Below are positions 9,636-17,354 of a stretch of DNA of 64,000 nt, piece after piece. Positions within the stretch are counted from its first letter, which is position 1. Each line of letters starts with the position of its first letter. The DNA lies in the NCBI GenBank assembly GCA_035654655.1, contig DASRWI010000010.1, positions 62,001 to 126,000 of the forward strand, read 5' to 3'. The stretch comes from DASRWI01 sp035654655. GTDB taxonomy: Bacteria > Bacteroidota > Ignavibacteria > Ignavibacteriales > Ignavibacteriaceae. A program made the translations under genes and the position numbers. Under the pieces are notes generated by a model that searched no databases, was not told the origin of the DNA, and saw only the letters and a program-made list of their open reading frames with translations.

Positions 9636-11273
9636 TTAATCCAGAATAACCTTTCCATCAAAAACTACTTTTTCAACCTTCACATCTTTGATTTTTTCTG
9701 GCGCTATTGTCAGAATATCCTCACTTAATACTACAAAATCAGCAAGTTTACCAACCTCAATAGAACCCTTTATATTTTCTTCAAAGGATGCATAAGCATT
9801 ATTAATTGTATAACATCTAATAGCATCTTCAACAGATATTTTTTCTTCAGGAATCCATCCATCTGGATTTTTACCATCAAGAGTTCTTCTGGTTACTGCG
9901 GCATAAATCCCTAATAATGGATTAAGAGGAGCAACTGTCCAATCACTACCAAAACATAAAACTGCACCACTATTCAATAATGATTTAAATGGATAAGCAT
10001 CTTTCAATCTATCCTTGCCAATTCTTTTTTCAGCCCATACTCCATCATCAATGCAATGATATGGCTGCATTGAAGCAATTACACCTAATTGCTTGAATCT
10101 TGGGATATCAGAAGCATTTAAATGCTGAGCATGTTCAATTCTAAATCTTCTATCCCACTTAGGATTTGTCTTAATTATTTCTTCATACAAGTTAAGCATA
10201 TAATTATTAGCTCTATCTCCAATGGCATGAACACATATTTGAAGTTTATCTTTATCAGCAGCTAATGACCATTCTCTTAACTCACCATTGGTCACAATAT
10301 CCATAGGCAGACCTGTTGTAGTTGTATCCTGAGCATAAGGCTTAAAGAACCAGGCAGTACTTGAACCTAAACTGCCATCAGCAAAGGCTTTTAATGACCC
10401 AATTTTTAATATATCATTTCCCGTTATACCATTTTTATCTACATCTTTAAAAGCTGAAATAGGATATCGTGTATATATCCTGCAAGTAAGTTTATTTTCT
10501 TTTTCTAACTTTCGATATGTTTCTAAATCTTTTGAATAAGTTATATCCTGAACACTTGTAACTCCAAGTTGTCTTGCATGTTCAAGTGCAACTAAAGCCG
10601 CCTTATAATACTCTTCATCGGTTGATTCTGGTATTATCGAATATACTAATGACATTGCATTATCTTTTAATATGCCTGTTGGTTCACCAGTTTTAGGATC
10701 TTTAACAATTAAGCCACCTTCAGGACTTTTAGTATCCTTAGTTATACCAGCTAATTTTAATGCATATGAATTTGCAAGAGCCATATGTCCATCAAATCTA
10801 TCTACAAATACAGGTGTAGTTGGAGTAACATCATCAATCATTTCTTTTGTAGGAAGGTCCTTCTTTTCCCAAGCTTCATGATCCCAGTTTCCACTTGTAA
10901 TCCATTTACCTGGATATTTTTCAGCATAATCTTTTATTATCTGTTTAAATTCAGAAGTTGATTTTGCAACTCGAAGATTAATTCCTTGAAGATAAAATCC
11001 TCCTGAAATAAAGTGAACGTGGTTATCAATAAACCCTGGAAGCATCAACTTCCCTTTTAAATCTACTACTTCAGTATTTTTGTCAATGAAGGATTTAGCA
11101 TCATTATTATTTCCGGTGAAAACTATTTTATTCCCTTCAATAACAACAGTTTCAACAAGGGGCTGCTTTTCATTAACAGTATATATTTTACCATTAATAA
11201 ATGCTTTTTTGTTTTGAGCATTTCCATTAAACATAATCATTCCCATTAAAATAAGTAAAAGAAGAGTTCTCAT
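9636..11273 (-). CDS. secreted amidohydrolase family protein (YtcJ-like)
   Basis: Metal-dependent hydrolase of the amidohydrolase superfamily, resembling the YtcJ/amidohydrolase-3 group; substrate unknown. A signal peptide is visible (residues 1-19, ending GNAQ), so it acts outside the cytoplasm. The metal-binding HxH is H85-H87 in LPGFIDNHVHF. Further family segments are CVHAIGDRA, EHAQHL and FGSDWTVAPLNPL. At 545 residues the length is normal. It is transcribed alone on the minus strand. Confidence 0.87.
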   Translation of the reverse strand: MRTLLLLILMGMIMFNGNAQNKKAFINGKIYTVNEKQPLVETVVIEGNKIVFTGNNNDAKSFIDKNTEVVDLKGKLMLPGFIDNHVHFISGGFYLQGINLRVAKSTSEFKQIIKDYAEKYPGKWITSGNWDHEAWEKKDLPTKEMIDDVTPTTPVFVDRFDGHMALANSYALKLAGITKDTKSPEGGLIVKDPKTGEPTGILKDNAMSLVYSIIPESTDEEYYKAALVALEHARQLGVTSVQDITYSKDLETYRKLEKENKLTCRIYTRYPISAFKDVDKNGITGNDILKIGSLKAFADGSLGSSTAWFFKPYAQDTTTTGLPMDIVTNGELREWSLAADKDKLQICVHAIGDRANNYMLNLYEEIIKTNPKWDRRFRIEHAQHLNASDIPRFKQLGVIASMQPYHCIDDGVWAEKRIGKDRLKDAYPFKSLLNSGAVLCFGSDWTVAPLNPLLGIYAAVTRRTLDGKNPDGWIPEEKISVEDAIRCYTINNAYASFEENIKGSIEVGKLADFVVLSEDILTIAPEKIKDVKVEKVVFDGKVILD

Positions 11274-11485
11274 TGATTAGCCTTTTGTTTTAGTAAGTAA
11301 TTAAAAGATAATTAGTACTTGCAAAAAAATAAATAAAAATATTTAGATAAAGAAGAAGTTTTTATTTAATTAATAATATATAATAAATCATTTAATACAA
11401 TCAGATTATAAAGAATTTTGTAATTTAATATTTATTTAATACATTCTAATACCAAATTAATTTATAACTAAACCAGTTTTTGCTT

Positions 11486-12208
11486 ATGAATCTCGACGTA
11501 ATAGTTTTTGCCGCCCATCCTGATGATGCAGAATTATCAATGGGCGGCACAATTGCAAAGCTATCCAGGAATGGATGCAAAGTTGGACTTATTGACCTTA
11601 CTAAAGGAGAACTAGGTACAAGGGGTACCCCGGAAACAAGACAAAAGGAAGCCTTTCAAGCAGCAATCATTCTAAAATCTTCAGTTAGAGAAAATCTTGG
11701 TATTCCTGATGGGAACTTAAAAAGGAATAAAGAAAATTTAATGAAGATTGTTATGTGCATAAGGAAATATAAACCAAAAATTATTTTTGCACCTTATGTA
11801 AATGATAGACATCCTGACCATATTCATGCAAGCAGATTAGTCAAGCAAGCTTTTTTTTCTTCGGGTTTAGCTAAGATTAAGACCTTTGACAAAGAAGTGG
11901 CTCAAGAACATTATAGACCTAAAAAACTCTACTATTATATGCAGACGTATACTTTTGACCCCACTTTCATTGTTGATATTACAGACACATTTGAAGATAA
12001 AATGAAAGCAGTTTATGCTTACTCTTCACAATTCTATGATCCAAAAAGCAAAGAACCTGAGACTTTTATAAGCAGTCCGGAATTTATAAATTATGTAGAA
12101 TCAAGAGCTTACTTTTATGGTTTTCAAATTGGGAAAAAGATGGGGGAGCCTTTTTATTGTGAAGAAAAATTAGAAATAGATATTACGGATATATTAAAAA
12201 AGATGTAG
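11486..12208 (+). CDS. bshB1: bacillithiol biosynthesis deacetylase BshB1
   Basis: Zinc-dependent PIG-L/LmbE-type deacetylase that removes the acetyl group from GlcNAc-malate during bacillithiol synthesis, judged by family. The metal motif HPDD is at residues 11-14 and a second motif RHPDHIHASRL follows near residue 113. GELGTRGTPETR is characteristic of BshB1. I chose the ATG at 11486 over an in-frame TTG two codons upstream, because family members begin MxLDxxxFAAHPDD. 240 residues. No bshA or bshC is in this window. Confidence 0.9.
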   Translation: MNLDVIVFAAHPDDAELSMGGTIAKLSRNGCKVGLIDLTKGELGTRGTPETRQKEAFQAAIILKSSVRENLGIPDGNLKRNKENLMKIVMCIRKYKPKIIFAPYVNDRHPDHIHASRLVKQAFFSSGLAKIKTFDKEVAQEHYRPKKLYYYMQTYTFDPTFIVDITDTFEDKMKAVYAYSSQFYDPKSKEPETFISSPEFINYVESRAYFYGFQIGKKMGEPFYCEEKLEIDITDILKKM

Positions 12209-12236
12209 GTTTTTTGTAACCTACATCTTTATCTAT
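12199..12236 (+). terminator. intrinsic terminator of bshB1
   Basis: A 13-base-pair stem (12199-12211 with 12218-12230, core GATGTAGGTT/AACCTACATC) with a six-base loop, followed by a T-rich tail. The left arm contains the bshB1 stop codon. Confidence 0.8.
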
Positions 12237-12252
12237 TATTTGAGGATAATAT

Positions 12253-12414
12253 TTATTTTGGATTATTTTTATCTCCAAAAATACTTCCTATTCCTCCTTG
12301 GCCAATCCAATTAGGAATTTGACTTGCATTGTCCTTCAAGAAATTTGCAACTTTTTCTGCAGTATTTTTATCTACACCAACTTTAGATACTAATTGATTT
12401 ACTAGCTCGTTCAT
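12253..12414 (-). CDS. small hypothetical protein (53 aa)
   Basis: A 53-residue frame beginning MNELVNQLVSKVGVDKNTAE and ending GIGSIFGDKNNPK. It has a strong ribosome site, AGGAG, seven bases before the ATG (TAGGAGATATAAT-ATG). The protein is predicted to form two short helices with a glycine-rich end. It weakly resembles the short helical repeat proteins of the DUF937/DUF2780 type, without certainty. Not membrane-bound, no signal. Its leader closely matches that of the next gene upstream (12480-13109), so the two may be regulated alike. Confidence 0.7.
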   Translation of the reverse strand: MNELVNQLVSKVGVDKNTAEKVANFLKDNASQIPNWIGQGGIGSIFGDKNNPK

Positions 12415-12479
12415 ATTATATCTCCTATTATTTGTATTTAGCTATGAATACTTACTTAAATAATATTCATAATTTTACA

Positions 12480-13109
12480 TTACTTTACATCTTTATCTAC
12501 ATCTAAATTTCTATTAACCGGTTCATCGTGTGGATTTGTTTTATTTATTTTCTTGTCAGAATCCGTTTGATTCTTCTTAGTTGAATTATCATTTTCATTT
12601 TCATCTAAATCCTTACTTTCCCTATCCTTTCTCGGTTCAGTATTCTTATCTACATCAGTTCTATCTTGACGAGTTTCATTTTCAATTCTCAGGTTTTTAT
12701 CGATACTTGTACCAGTATTTCCATATCTAACACGCATATCACTCCACCAACTATCTCTGATTGATGACCAGTTATTTCTTTGATTTTCATTAAGGATCTG
12801 ATCTATTCTATCATTGGCTCTGGAAGAAGCAACATCAAAAGCTCCAGGGTCAGAAGAAGTAGAAATATCTTTTTGATAATTCCAGAATATTTCATTCAGA
12901 CTTTCCTGTTGATCAGGAGTTAAACTTAATCTAGTGGATAAATCTCTACTCATATCCTGAGCATTACTTCGAGATTGTGTAGCAAACTGTTCTATTTGCC
13001 TTGATGTTTCTGTACTTTCTGTAGATATTCTATTTGTATCTTGAGCATACATATTTATAGATAATAAGCAAATTATTATTATACATGCATAAAAACTTAA
13101 TTTTTTCAT
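12480..13109 (-). CDS. secreted protein with LTxxQ-like segment and charged tail
   Basis: 209 residues of unknown function. A signal peptide ends near residue 22 (NMYAQ). Residues about 45-110 are helical and contain LSLTPDQQESLNEIFWNYQKD, reminiscent of the LTxxQ motif of Spy/CpxP-like periplasmic proteins. The rest, from about residue 130, is a low-complexity tail of Asp, Asn, Lys, Arg and Glu. The start is fixed by AGGAG seven bases upstream (TAGGAGATATACCT-ATG). Its neighbours are a 53-residue protein with the same leader and, divergently, a receiver-domain protein. Confidence 0.75.
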   Translation of the reverse strand: MKKLSFYACIIIICLLSINMYAQDTNRISTESTETSRQIEQFATQSRSNAQDMSRDLSTRLSLTPDQQESLNEIFWNYQKDISTSSDPGAFDVASSRANDRIDQILNENQRNNWSSIRDSWWSDMRVRYGNTGTSIDKNLRIENETRQDRTDVDKNTEPRKDRESKDLDENENDNSTKKNQTDSDKKINKTNPHDEPVNRNLDVDKDVK

Positions 13110-13286
13110 AGGTATATCTCCTATATAATTTTAGATTAATTATCAATCATATTTGACAAATAAACTAACAAATAAATTAAGGTCAAATCGTTTTTAGACT
13201 TGTGTGAGATATAAAAAGGGTATATTAAAAGGTATTGAAGTTGCGTTTTTGATTAAAAACAATTCATATTTTAAATGGAATAAATA

Positions 13287-13316
13287 TTGTTACAAAATCA
13301 CAAATTATTAATTTTG
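13287..13316 (+). promoter_or_regulatory. Bacteroidota-type promoter of the receiver gene
   Basis: TTG (13287-13289), a 19-base spacer and TAATTTTG (13309-13316), which matches the TTTG/TAnnTTTG pattern of Bacteroidota primary sigma factors. It lies 36 bases before the ATG at 13352. By-eye match in AT-rich DNA. Confidence 0.5.
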
Positions 13317-13351
13317 GTTAATTACTTTAGGTTTAAATTAAAGGAAGTTTA

Positions 13352-13720
13352 ATGAAGATTAAAAATATTATGGTTGTAGAAGATGAGAATATTATAGCCA
13401 TGGATATTAAATTCAGGTTAAAATCCTTAGGCTATAATATACCGGCAGTCGTACCCAGTGGTGAAGAGGCTATTGAAACAGCCGGAAGGTTAAAACCAGA
13501 CCTAATTTTGATGGATATTCTTCTTAGAGGTGAGATGGATGGTGTTGAGGCGGCTGAGTATATTTTAAAAGAAAATCATATTCCCGTTATTTTCCTGACA
13601 TCTTTTTCAGATGCTCAAACCTTAAAACTTGCTCATGATGCTTCACCTTTTGGTTATTTAATAAAGCCTTTAAATGAAGATGAATTAAAATCTAAACTTG
13701 ATGCGATGAAATTAAATTGA
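13352..13720 (+). CDS. single-domain response regulator (CheY-like receiver)
   Basis: 122-residue stand-alone receiver domain with no output domain. The acidic pair E10-D11, phosphoacceptor D55 (LILMDILL), T83 and K105 (IKPL) are all present, so it should be phosphorylated. Ribosome site AAAGGAAG precedes the ATG. No kinase is adjacent. Several HisKA_2 kinases elsewhere in the window (39686, 41925) lack a neighbouring regulator and could act through it, which is inference only. Confidence 0.92.
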   Translation: MKIKNIMVVEDENIIAMDIKFRLKSLGYNIPAVVPSGEEAIETAGRLKPDLILMDILLRGEMDGVEAAEYILKENHIPVIFLTSFSDAQTLKLAHDASPFGYLIKPLNEDELKSKLDAMKLN

Positions 13721-13744
13721 TTTTTATTATTACTATTAAAACTA

Positions 13745-13778
13745 AAAAAGCCATTGTCAGAAAGACAATGGCTTTTTA
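13745..13778. terminator. bidirectional intrinsic terminator
   Basis: A perfect 14-base-pair stem AAAAAGCCATTGTC/GACAATGGCTTTTT (13745-13758 with 13764-13777) with loop AGAAA. It serves the receiver gene on the plus strand and the small secreted gene on the minus strand, which converge here. Confidence 0.9.
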
Positions 13779-13801
13779 TTTAGAGGCAACAAAAACTTAC
13801 T

Positions 13802-14131
13802 TTATTTAACTGCTACTTCCTTATTTAAGTTTTTTAACCATTGGGTTTTCATTATATCAAATTTAGCTTTCTGTTTATCATCAAGAATTTTAGCAACCTT
13901 TATTTCAATATCGCTTATTGCTTCATTATTTTTATCTTCAGAATTTAATTTTGTAAGCGATTCATTAATAATATTTTTTACCTGAGCTGTTTGTTCATTC
14001 GATAGAAGAACTTTAACTTTTAATCTTTCAGCATATTTATCAACAGTTTCTTTTTCATTATTTTGAGCTAATATATTGGTAAAACTAATTGCTATGAATA
14101 AAGCCAATACATACAAAAATGTTTTTTTCAT
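13802..14131 (-). CDS. small secreted helical protein
   Basis: 109 residues, function unknown. The signal peptide ends near residue 22 (NILAQ). The mature part is helical and charged, with LLSNEQTAQVKNIINESLTKL and DIEIKVAKILDDKQKAKFD, two stretches that look like degenerate LTxxQ repeats of Spy-like proteins. A ribosome site AAAAGG lies eight bases upstream of the ATG. It resembles the amino-terminal half of the 12480-13109 product in general design. Confidence 0.72.
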   Translation of the reverse strand: MKKTFLYVLALFIAISFTNILAQNNEKETVDKYAERLKVKVLLSNEQTAQVKNIINESLTKLNSEDKNNEAISDIEIKVAKILDDKQKAKFDIMKTQWLKNLNKEVAVK

Positions 14132-14307
14132 CTTTTTACCTTTTCTATTCCTTCCATAAAAATCTAATCAAACTTTAAAGTATAATTCATGTTTTTAAGC
14201 AATCTTTATCTTTTAACTAAAAACTGTGACTTATAGTTCCATCGTGTAAACAACTTTAGCAGCGAAAAATTACCTGAAAATAATTTTATTATTATGCTTA
14301 ATTTGAC

Positions 14308-14315
14308 TAATTTTG
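14308..14315 (+). promoter_or_regulatory. candidate -7 promoter element of pfkA
   Basis: TAATTTTG matches TAnnTTTG and lies 60 bases before the pfkA start. No convincing -33 TTG at the usual distance, so support is partial. Confidence 0.3.
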
Positions 14316-14375
14316 TTATTCGATTTTTTTTATTAAAATGCAGTTTAAATAGTTTAAGAGCTTAAAAGGAGAAAA

Positions 14376-15482
14376 ATGGCGATTCGCTCTAAAGTTAAAA
14401 GAATAGGTATTTTGACCGGTGGTGGTGATTGCCCCGGACTTAATGCTGTTATTAGAGGTGTAACGAAACCGGCACAAGATTATGGAATGTCAGTTTTAGG
14501 AATTATTGATGGATTTGAAGGTTTAGTTGAAGGTCGTGCAAGAGAATTAACCAATGAAGATGTTTCAGGAATTTTAGCAAGAGGAGGAACTATCCTGGGT
14601 TCTTCCAATAAAGGAGACCCTTACCATTGGCCTGTTAAAAAGGATGGTAAAATTGAAATAGTTGATAAATCAGCAGCAGCTATTAGAAATTATGAAGCCT
14701 GGAATCTTGATGCACTTATAGCAATAGGTGGTGATGGCACAATGCATATCTGCAAAAAATTAGGCGAGATGGGAATGAATATGATAGGTGTTCCCAAAAC
14801 AATTGATAATGATTTAGATGCAACTGATTTGACATTCGGCCATGATTCAGCAGTATATGTTGTATCCGAAGCATTAGACAGATTACATACAACTGCATCA
14901 TCTCATCATAGAGTTATTGTAGTTGAAGTAATGGGAAGATATGCCGGATGGATTGCTCTTAATGGAGGATTAGCCGGTGGTGCAGATATTATTTTAATTC
15001 CTGAAATACCGTTTTCCTGGGATAAGATATATGAAAAAATTCTTCAGAGAGAATTGATGGGAAAGAAGTTCAGTTTAGTATGCGTGGCTGAAGGTGCGAA
15101 AGCATTAGATGGAAAGATGGTTATAAAGGGTGAAGATATAAAGAGACACGATCCTGTTCAGTTAGGTGGTATTGGAGAGTTAGTGGCTGCAAATATTGAA
15201 ACATATGCAGAAAGAGAAACCAGAGTAACAGTATTAGGCCACTTACAAAGAGGCGGCAGTCCAACACCATACGATAGAATACTTTCCACTAAATTCGGAT
15301 ACTTTGCAATAGATTTGGCTGCAAATAGAAAATTTGGAAGAATGGTAGCATTAAAAGGTGCAGATATCAAGAATGTTAGAATAGAGGATGCAATTGCAAG
15401 ACAAAAGTTAGTAAAACAAGATACACAAGCATTACAGACAGCTAAAGCAATTGGAATATCATTTGGTGAACCGGAAAAATAA
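14376..15482 (+). CDS. pfkA: 6-phosphofructokinase, mixed G/K type
   Basis: Phosphorylates fructose 6-phosphate in glycolysis. Phosphate-donor loop GGGDCPGLNAVIRG begins at residue 15; GGDGT is at 118-122, PKTIDND at 140-146, and MGRYAGWIAL at 186-195. Residue G121 (E. coli Gly104) predicts ATP use, while K141 (E. coli 124) is the residue typical of pyrophosphate enzymes. This combination is known from group III PFKs, several of which use ATP. 368 residues is longer than the 320 of E. coli PfkA and fits that group. AAAAGGAG lies six bases before the ATG. Confidence 0.93.
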   Translation: MAIRSKVKRIGILTGGGDCPGLNAVIRGVTKPAQDYGMSVLGIIDGFEGLVEGRARELTNEDVSGILARGGTILGSSNKGDPYHWPVKKDGKIEIVDKSAAAIRNYEAWNLDALIAIGGDGTMHICKKLGEMGMNMIGVPKTIDNDLDATDLTFGHDSAVYVVSEALDRLHTTASSHHRVIVVEVMGRYAGWIALNGGLAGGADIILIPEIPFSWDKIYEKILQRELMGKKFSLVCVAEGAKALDGKMVIKGEDIKRHDPVQLGGIGELVAANIETYAERETRVTVLGHLQRGGSPTPYDRILSTKFGYFAIDLAANRKFGRMVALKGADIKNVRIEDAIARQKLVKQDTQALQTAKAIGISFGEPEK

Positions 15483-15512
15483 AAAATATTTTTTATTTTG
15501 TTCAAAGTGTTA

Positions 15513-15543
15513 TTGATTTTATAATAATGATAGTATATATTTG
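15513..15543 (+). promoter_or_regulatory. candidate promoter of tRNA-Asp
   Basis: TTG (15513-15515), 20 bases, then TATATTTG (15536-15543), matching TAnnTTTG. It ends 34 bases before the tRNA 5' end. An overlapping TTGACA (15541-15546) has no matching -10 box. Confidence 0.4.
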
Positions 15544-15577
15544 ACAATCTTTTTTGAAGAAATTTTGAAAAGAAAAC

Positions 15578-15651
15578 GGGGTCGTAGTTCAGTTGGTTAG
15601 AACGCCTGCCTGTCACGCAGGAGGTCGCGAGTTCGAGTCTCGTCGGCCCCG
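15578..15651 (+). tRNA. tRNA-Asp (anticodon GTC)
   Basis: Complete cloverleaf. The acceptor stem GGGGTCG/CGGCCCC (15578-15584 with 15644-15650) has one T-G pair. The anticodon stem CCTGC/GCAGG encloses loop CTGTCAC with anticodon GTC. The T loop is GTTCGAGTC and the discriminator base is G. The full CCA end is not encoded. 74 bases. It lies 95 bases after pfkA and has its own terminator. Confidence 0.97.
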
Positions 15652-15655
15652 CAAA

Positions 15656-15683
15656 AAAACCTCTCAGAAATGAGAGGTTTTTT
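15656..15683 (+). terminator. terminator of tRNA-Asp
   Basis: Stem AAAACCTCTCA/TGAGAGGTTTT with loop GAAA, followed by more T residues. Confidence 0.9.
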
Positions 15684-15721
15684 AATTTTAAATGAACAAT
15701 ATTAATGAAATTTTGTTGCAT

Positions 15722-15793
15722 GAGGTCGTCCCGAAGGTATTCGGGAAGTCTCGCCTGCCCTGTTGAGCCAAGCGAATCGGGGTCGGCCCCGCA
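15722..15793 (+). repeat. GC-rich scar with copy of tRNA-Asp 3' end
   Basis: A GC-rich block in an AT-rich setting. GTCGGCCCCGCA at 15782-15793 is identical to the tRNA-Asp 3' end plus two bases (15642-15653), exactly 140 bases downstream. Shorter matches to the same tRNA also occur, in changed order: GAGGTCG, AGTCTCG, CGCCTGCC and GGGGTCG. A perfect hairpin TCCCGAA-GGTA-TTCGGGA (15729-15746) is inserted. This looks like a rearranged tRNA fragment or an old attachment-site remnant, not a working tRNA. Confidence 0.55.
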
Positions 15794-15801
15794 CCCATAA
15801 G

Positions 15802-15838
15802 AGCCTGTAAGTTAAAGACTTACAGGCTTTGTTGTTTT
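15802..15838 (+). terminator. terminator-like hairpin after the scar
   Basis: An 11-base-pair stem AGCCTGTAAGT/ACTTACAGGCT (15802-15812 with 15818-15828), then TTGTTGTTTT. It might be the terminator of the lost tRNA copy. On the other strand it would lie after the DUF4386 gene, though without a good T run. Confidence 0.6.
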
Positions 15839-15885
15839 AAACCGTGTAGTAAAAATTCTTTAGATTCTTCTGAATTTTACACCTA

Positions 15886-16602
15886 TCATATAGCTTGTGG
15901 CTCGGCTTCTTTATTTAATTTTATTAGCAAAGGGGATAATTTGCTGAATCCTTTTACTATTAATAAAACTCCAAGTGAAAACTCAAATAAGGCCACGGGA
16001 ATTGCGAACAGTAGTGTTAATGAATCCCTCGGACCAATTAAACCAAAAAGCACAGATATATTACTCGCAACAAGTATCGGGGCTCCAACAATTCCGATTA
16101 ATGCAAGTGCCCGGGGCACTAAGCGGGATTTATACAAAAGGTAACCTAATAGAAGATCATCAATAGCTGGTATTAAGCCTTGTCCTACATAGAATATGCG
16201 GTCATACATACTTACAAGCGCCTTGGCGGTATAGATGGCTGGCGCACCAGCTCCCGACTGACGCAAGGAGACAATTGAAAGAAGGAATGCAGCACCGGCG
16301 AAAATAGTTGCCGCTTCCAAAACCCTGGCGCCTACAAGTCCTAATGCAACGCTTCCATTCTGTCTCTTAAGTATCGGATAAAGTGCAACCGCGGTGCCTA
16401 TCCCCGCTAAACCAACAATGAGTTCAAGGATTACACCAATAAAGACATTTGTATCTGGACCTGGACCAAGAATATAATTCGGATCATGAACAGGAACGTA
16501 AAGTGATAAAGTCGGAATTGAAATGAATGTCAGCAAATATAAAATGCCAGCTGTAAGAGAAATCTTACGCGATGAATCATCGAACTTATGATTAACGGAC
16601 AT
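15886..16602 (-). CDS. DUF4386 family membrane protein, probably acquired
   Basis: 238-residue integral membrane protein of unknown function with about six helices. The amino end SSRKISLTAGILYLLTFISI and PNYILGPGPDTNVFIG are typical of the DUF4386 family, which is common in Actinobacteria and soil Bacteroidota. Later segments VALYPILKRQNGSVALG and RVLEAATIFAGA also fit. Its bases are visibly richer in G and C than the neighbours, with codons such as GCG, CGG and GGG. Together with the tRNA-adjacent position this points to horizontal acquisition. It stands alone, with no good ribosome site. Confidence 0.85.
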   Translation of the reverse strand: MSVNHKFDDSSRKISLTAGILYLLTFISIPTLSLYVPVHDPNYILGPGPDTNVFIGVILELIVGLAGIGTAVALYPILKRQNGSVALGLVGARVLEAATIFAGAAFLLSIVSLRQSGAGAPAIYTAKALVSMYDRIFYVGQGLIPAIDDLLLGYLLYKSRLVPRALALIGIVGAPILVASNISVLFGLIGPRDSLTLLFAIPVALFEFSLGVLLIVKGFSKLSPLLIKLNKEAEPQAI

Positions 16603-17076
16603 ATGTGTTTATCCTATATTGAATTATTATTTTGCATCCATCCGGTACAGAGATGTTTTAGAAGATTTAATTACTAAAAGGAATACTGGCGAAAGCTATA
16701 AGGGTCAAAGCTATAAGGGTCACCAACGAAAATGTCATCAGATAATGTGTTGATGAACGAAAAAAATATTAATGTGTTGATGACTGCATATTTTTTATTT
16801 AATAAACATAAGAACGGAGTAAAAGCAGCAAAGTGTTCAGGAACATGTGTCAAACAATAATGTGAGATGAACAATCAAGGAAAGAATATGAAAAAGAAAA
16901 TTACATAATATATTAGAGATGGAAGAGAGACAAGTACGAAGAAAAAGTATAATGAACTAGATAATAATACATCGAAATGTCCGTACGAGAAGAAAAGCTA
17001 TTAGAATATTAAGTCGGCAAGTATAAACCTGTAGGCTTGTTATTTATTTAAGTTTACTAACTCGTCTTTGAGAAGT
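16603..17076. other. non-coding stretch upstream of kdp
   Basis: About 470 bases without a supportable gene, holding the tandem repeats and otherwise purine-rich, featureless DNA. A 66-codon minus-strand frame at 16674-16874 is judged spurious. The region reads like decayed sequence between the DUF4386 gene and the first integrase relic. Confidence 0.6.
16692..16721 (+). repeat. 15-bp perfect tandem repeat, two copies
   Basis: AAAGCTATAAGGGTC occurs twice head to tail (16692-16706, 16707-16721). Nearby, TAATGTGTTGATGA occurs twice with a 27-base period (16743, 16770), and a degenerate third copy starts at 16858. No coding role was recognised. Confidence 0.75.
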
Positions 17077-17225
17077 TTTGTTGATAGTTTAGTATAGCAA
17101 ATCATTGTTGTTTTATGTTTGAATGTCCCACTAATTGACACTTATCGGTACACCTGCTTCCTGGCTTATCGGACTGAAAGTTCTAAGATTATAACCTGTA
17201 CCTGAAAGACCTAATTTGTATATGT
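17077..17225 (-). pseudogene. tyrosine recombinase relic A (C-terminal fragment)
   Basis: Minus-strand translation in patched frames gives IYKLGLSGTGYNLRTF, then SPISQEAGVPISV, then VGHSNIKQQ and a stop. These are the carboxyl-terminal blocks of a phage-type integrase (the LRTFR arginine region and the GHSNI box). Small deletions break the frame after RTF and before the VGHSNI box, and the catalytic tyrosine is lost. It is homologous to relic B at 25258-25446 at DNA level, including some 20 bases beyond the stop. It lies directly upstream of the kdp operon. Confidence 0.8.
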
Positions 17226-17324
17226 TAATCAAAGAAATACTATATTTTCAGGTGTAAAACATTTCTTTATAAAATCATTATAAAAACATCTTACCTTTTA
17301 ACAGCATCTTTATAAACAGTTGAA

Positions 17325-17332
17325 TAATTTTG
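17325..17332 (+). promoter_or_regulatory. candidate -7 element of the kdp operon
   Basis: TAATTTTG matches TAnnTTTG, 22 bases before the kdpF ATG. A -33 TTG at normal distance is not seen. Control by KdpE would be expected from the family, but I could not identify its binding site. Confidence 0.35.
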
Positions 17333-17354
17333 AATAATTAATTTAAGATTTAAA

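Noticed and set aside
15158..15721. 187-codon minus-strand reading frame over the pfkA 3' end and tRNA-Asp
   Set aside because: Its protein segment TRLELATSCVTGRRSNQLNY is simply the antisense of tRNA-Asp, a well-known false gene; it also overlaps pfkA.
16674..16874. 66-codon minus-strand frame
   Set aside because: Ends in DPYSFDPYSF created by the 15-base tandem repeat; no ribosome site and no family resemblance.
17077..17225. Structured RNA or riboswitch upstream of kdp (conserved copy at 25258)
   Set aside because: The conserved sequence seemed RNA-like at first, but the minus-strand translation of both copies gives integrase tail motifs, and the second copy lies downstream of the operon.
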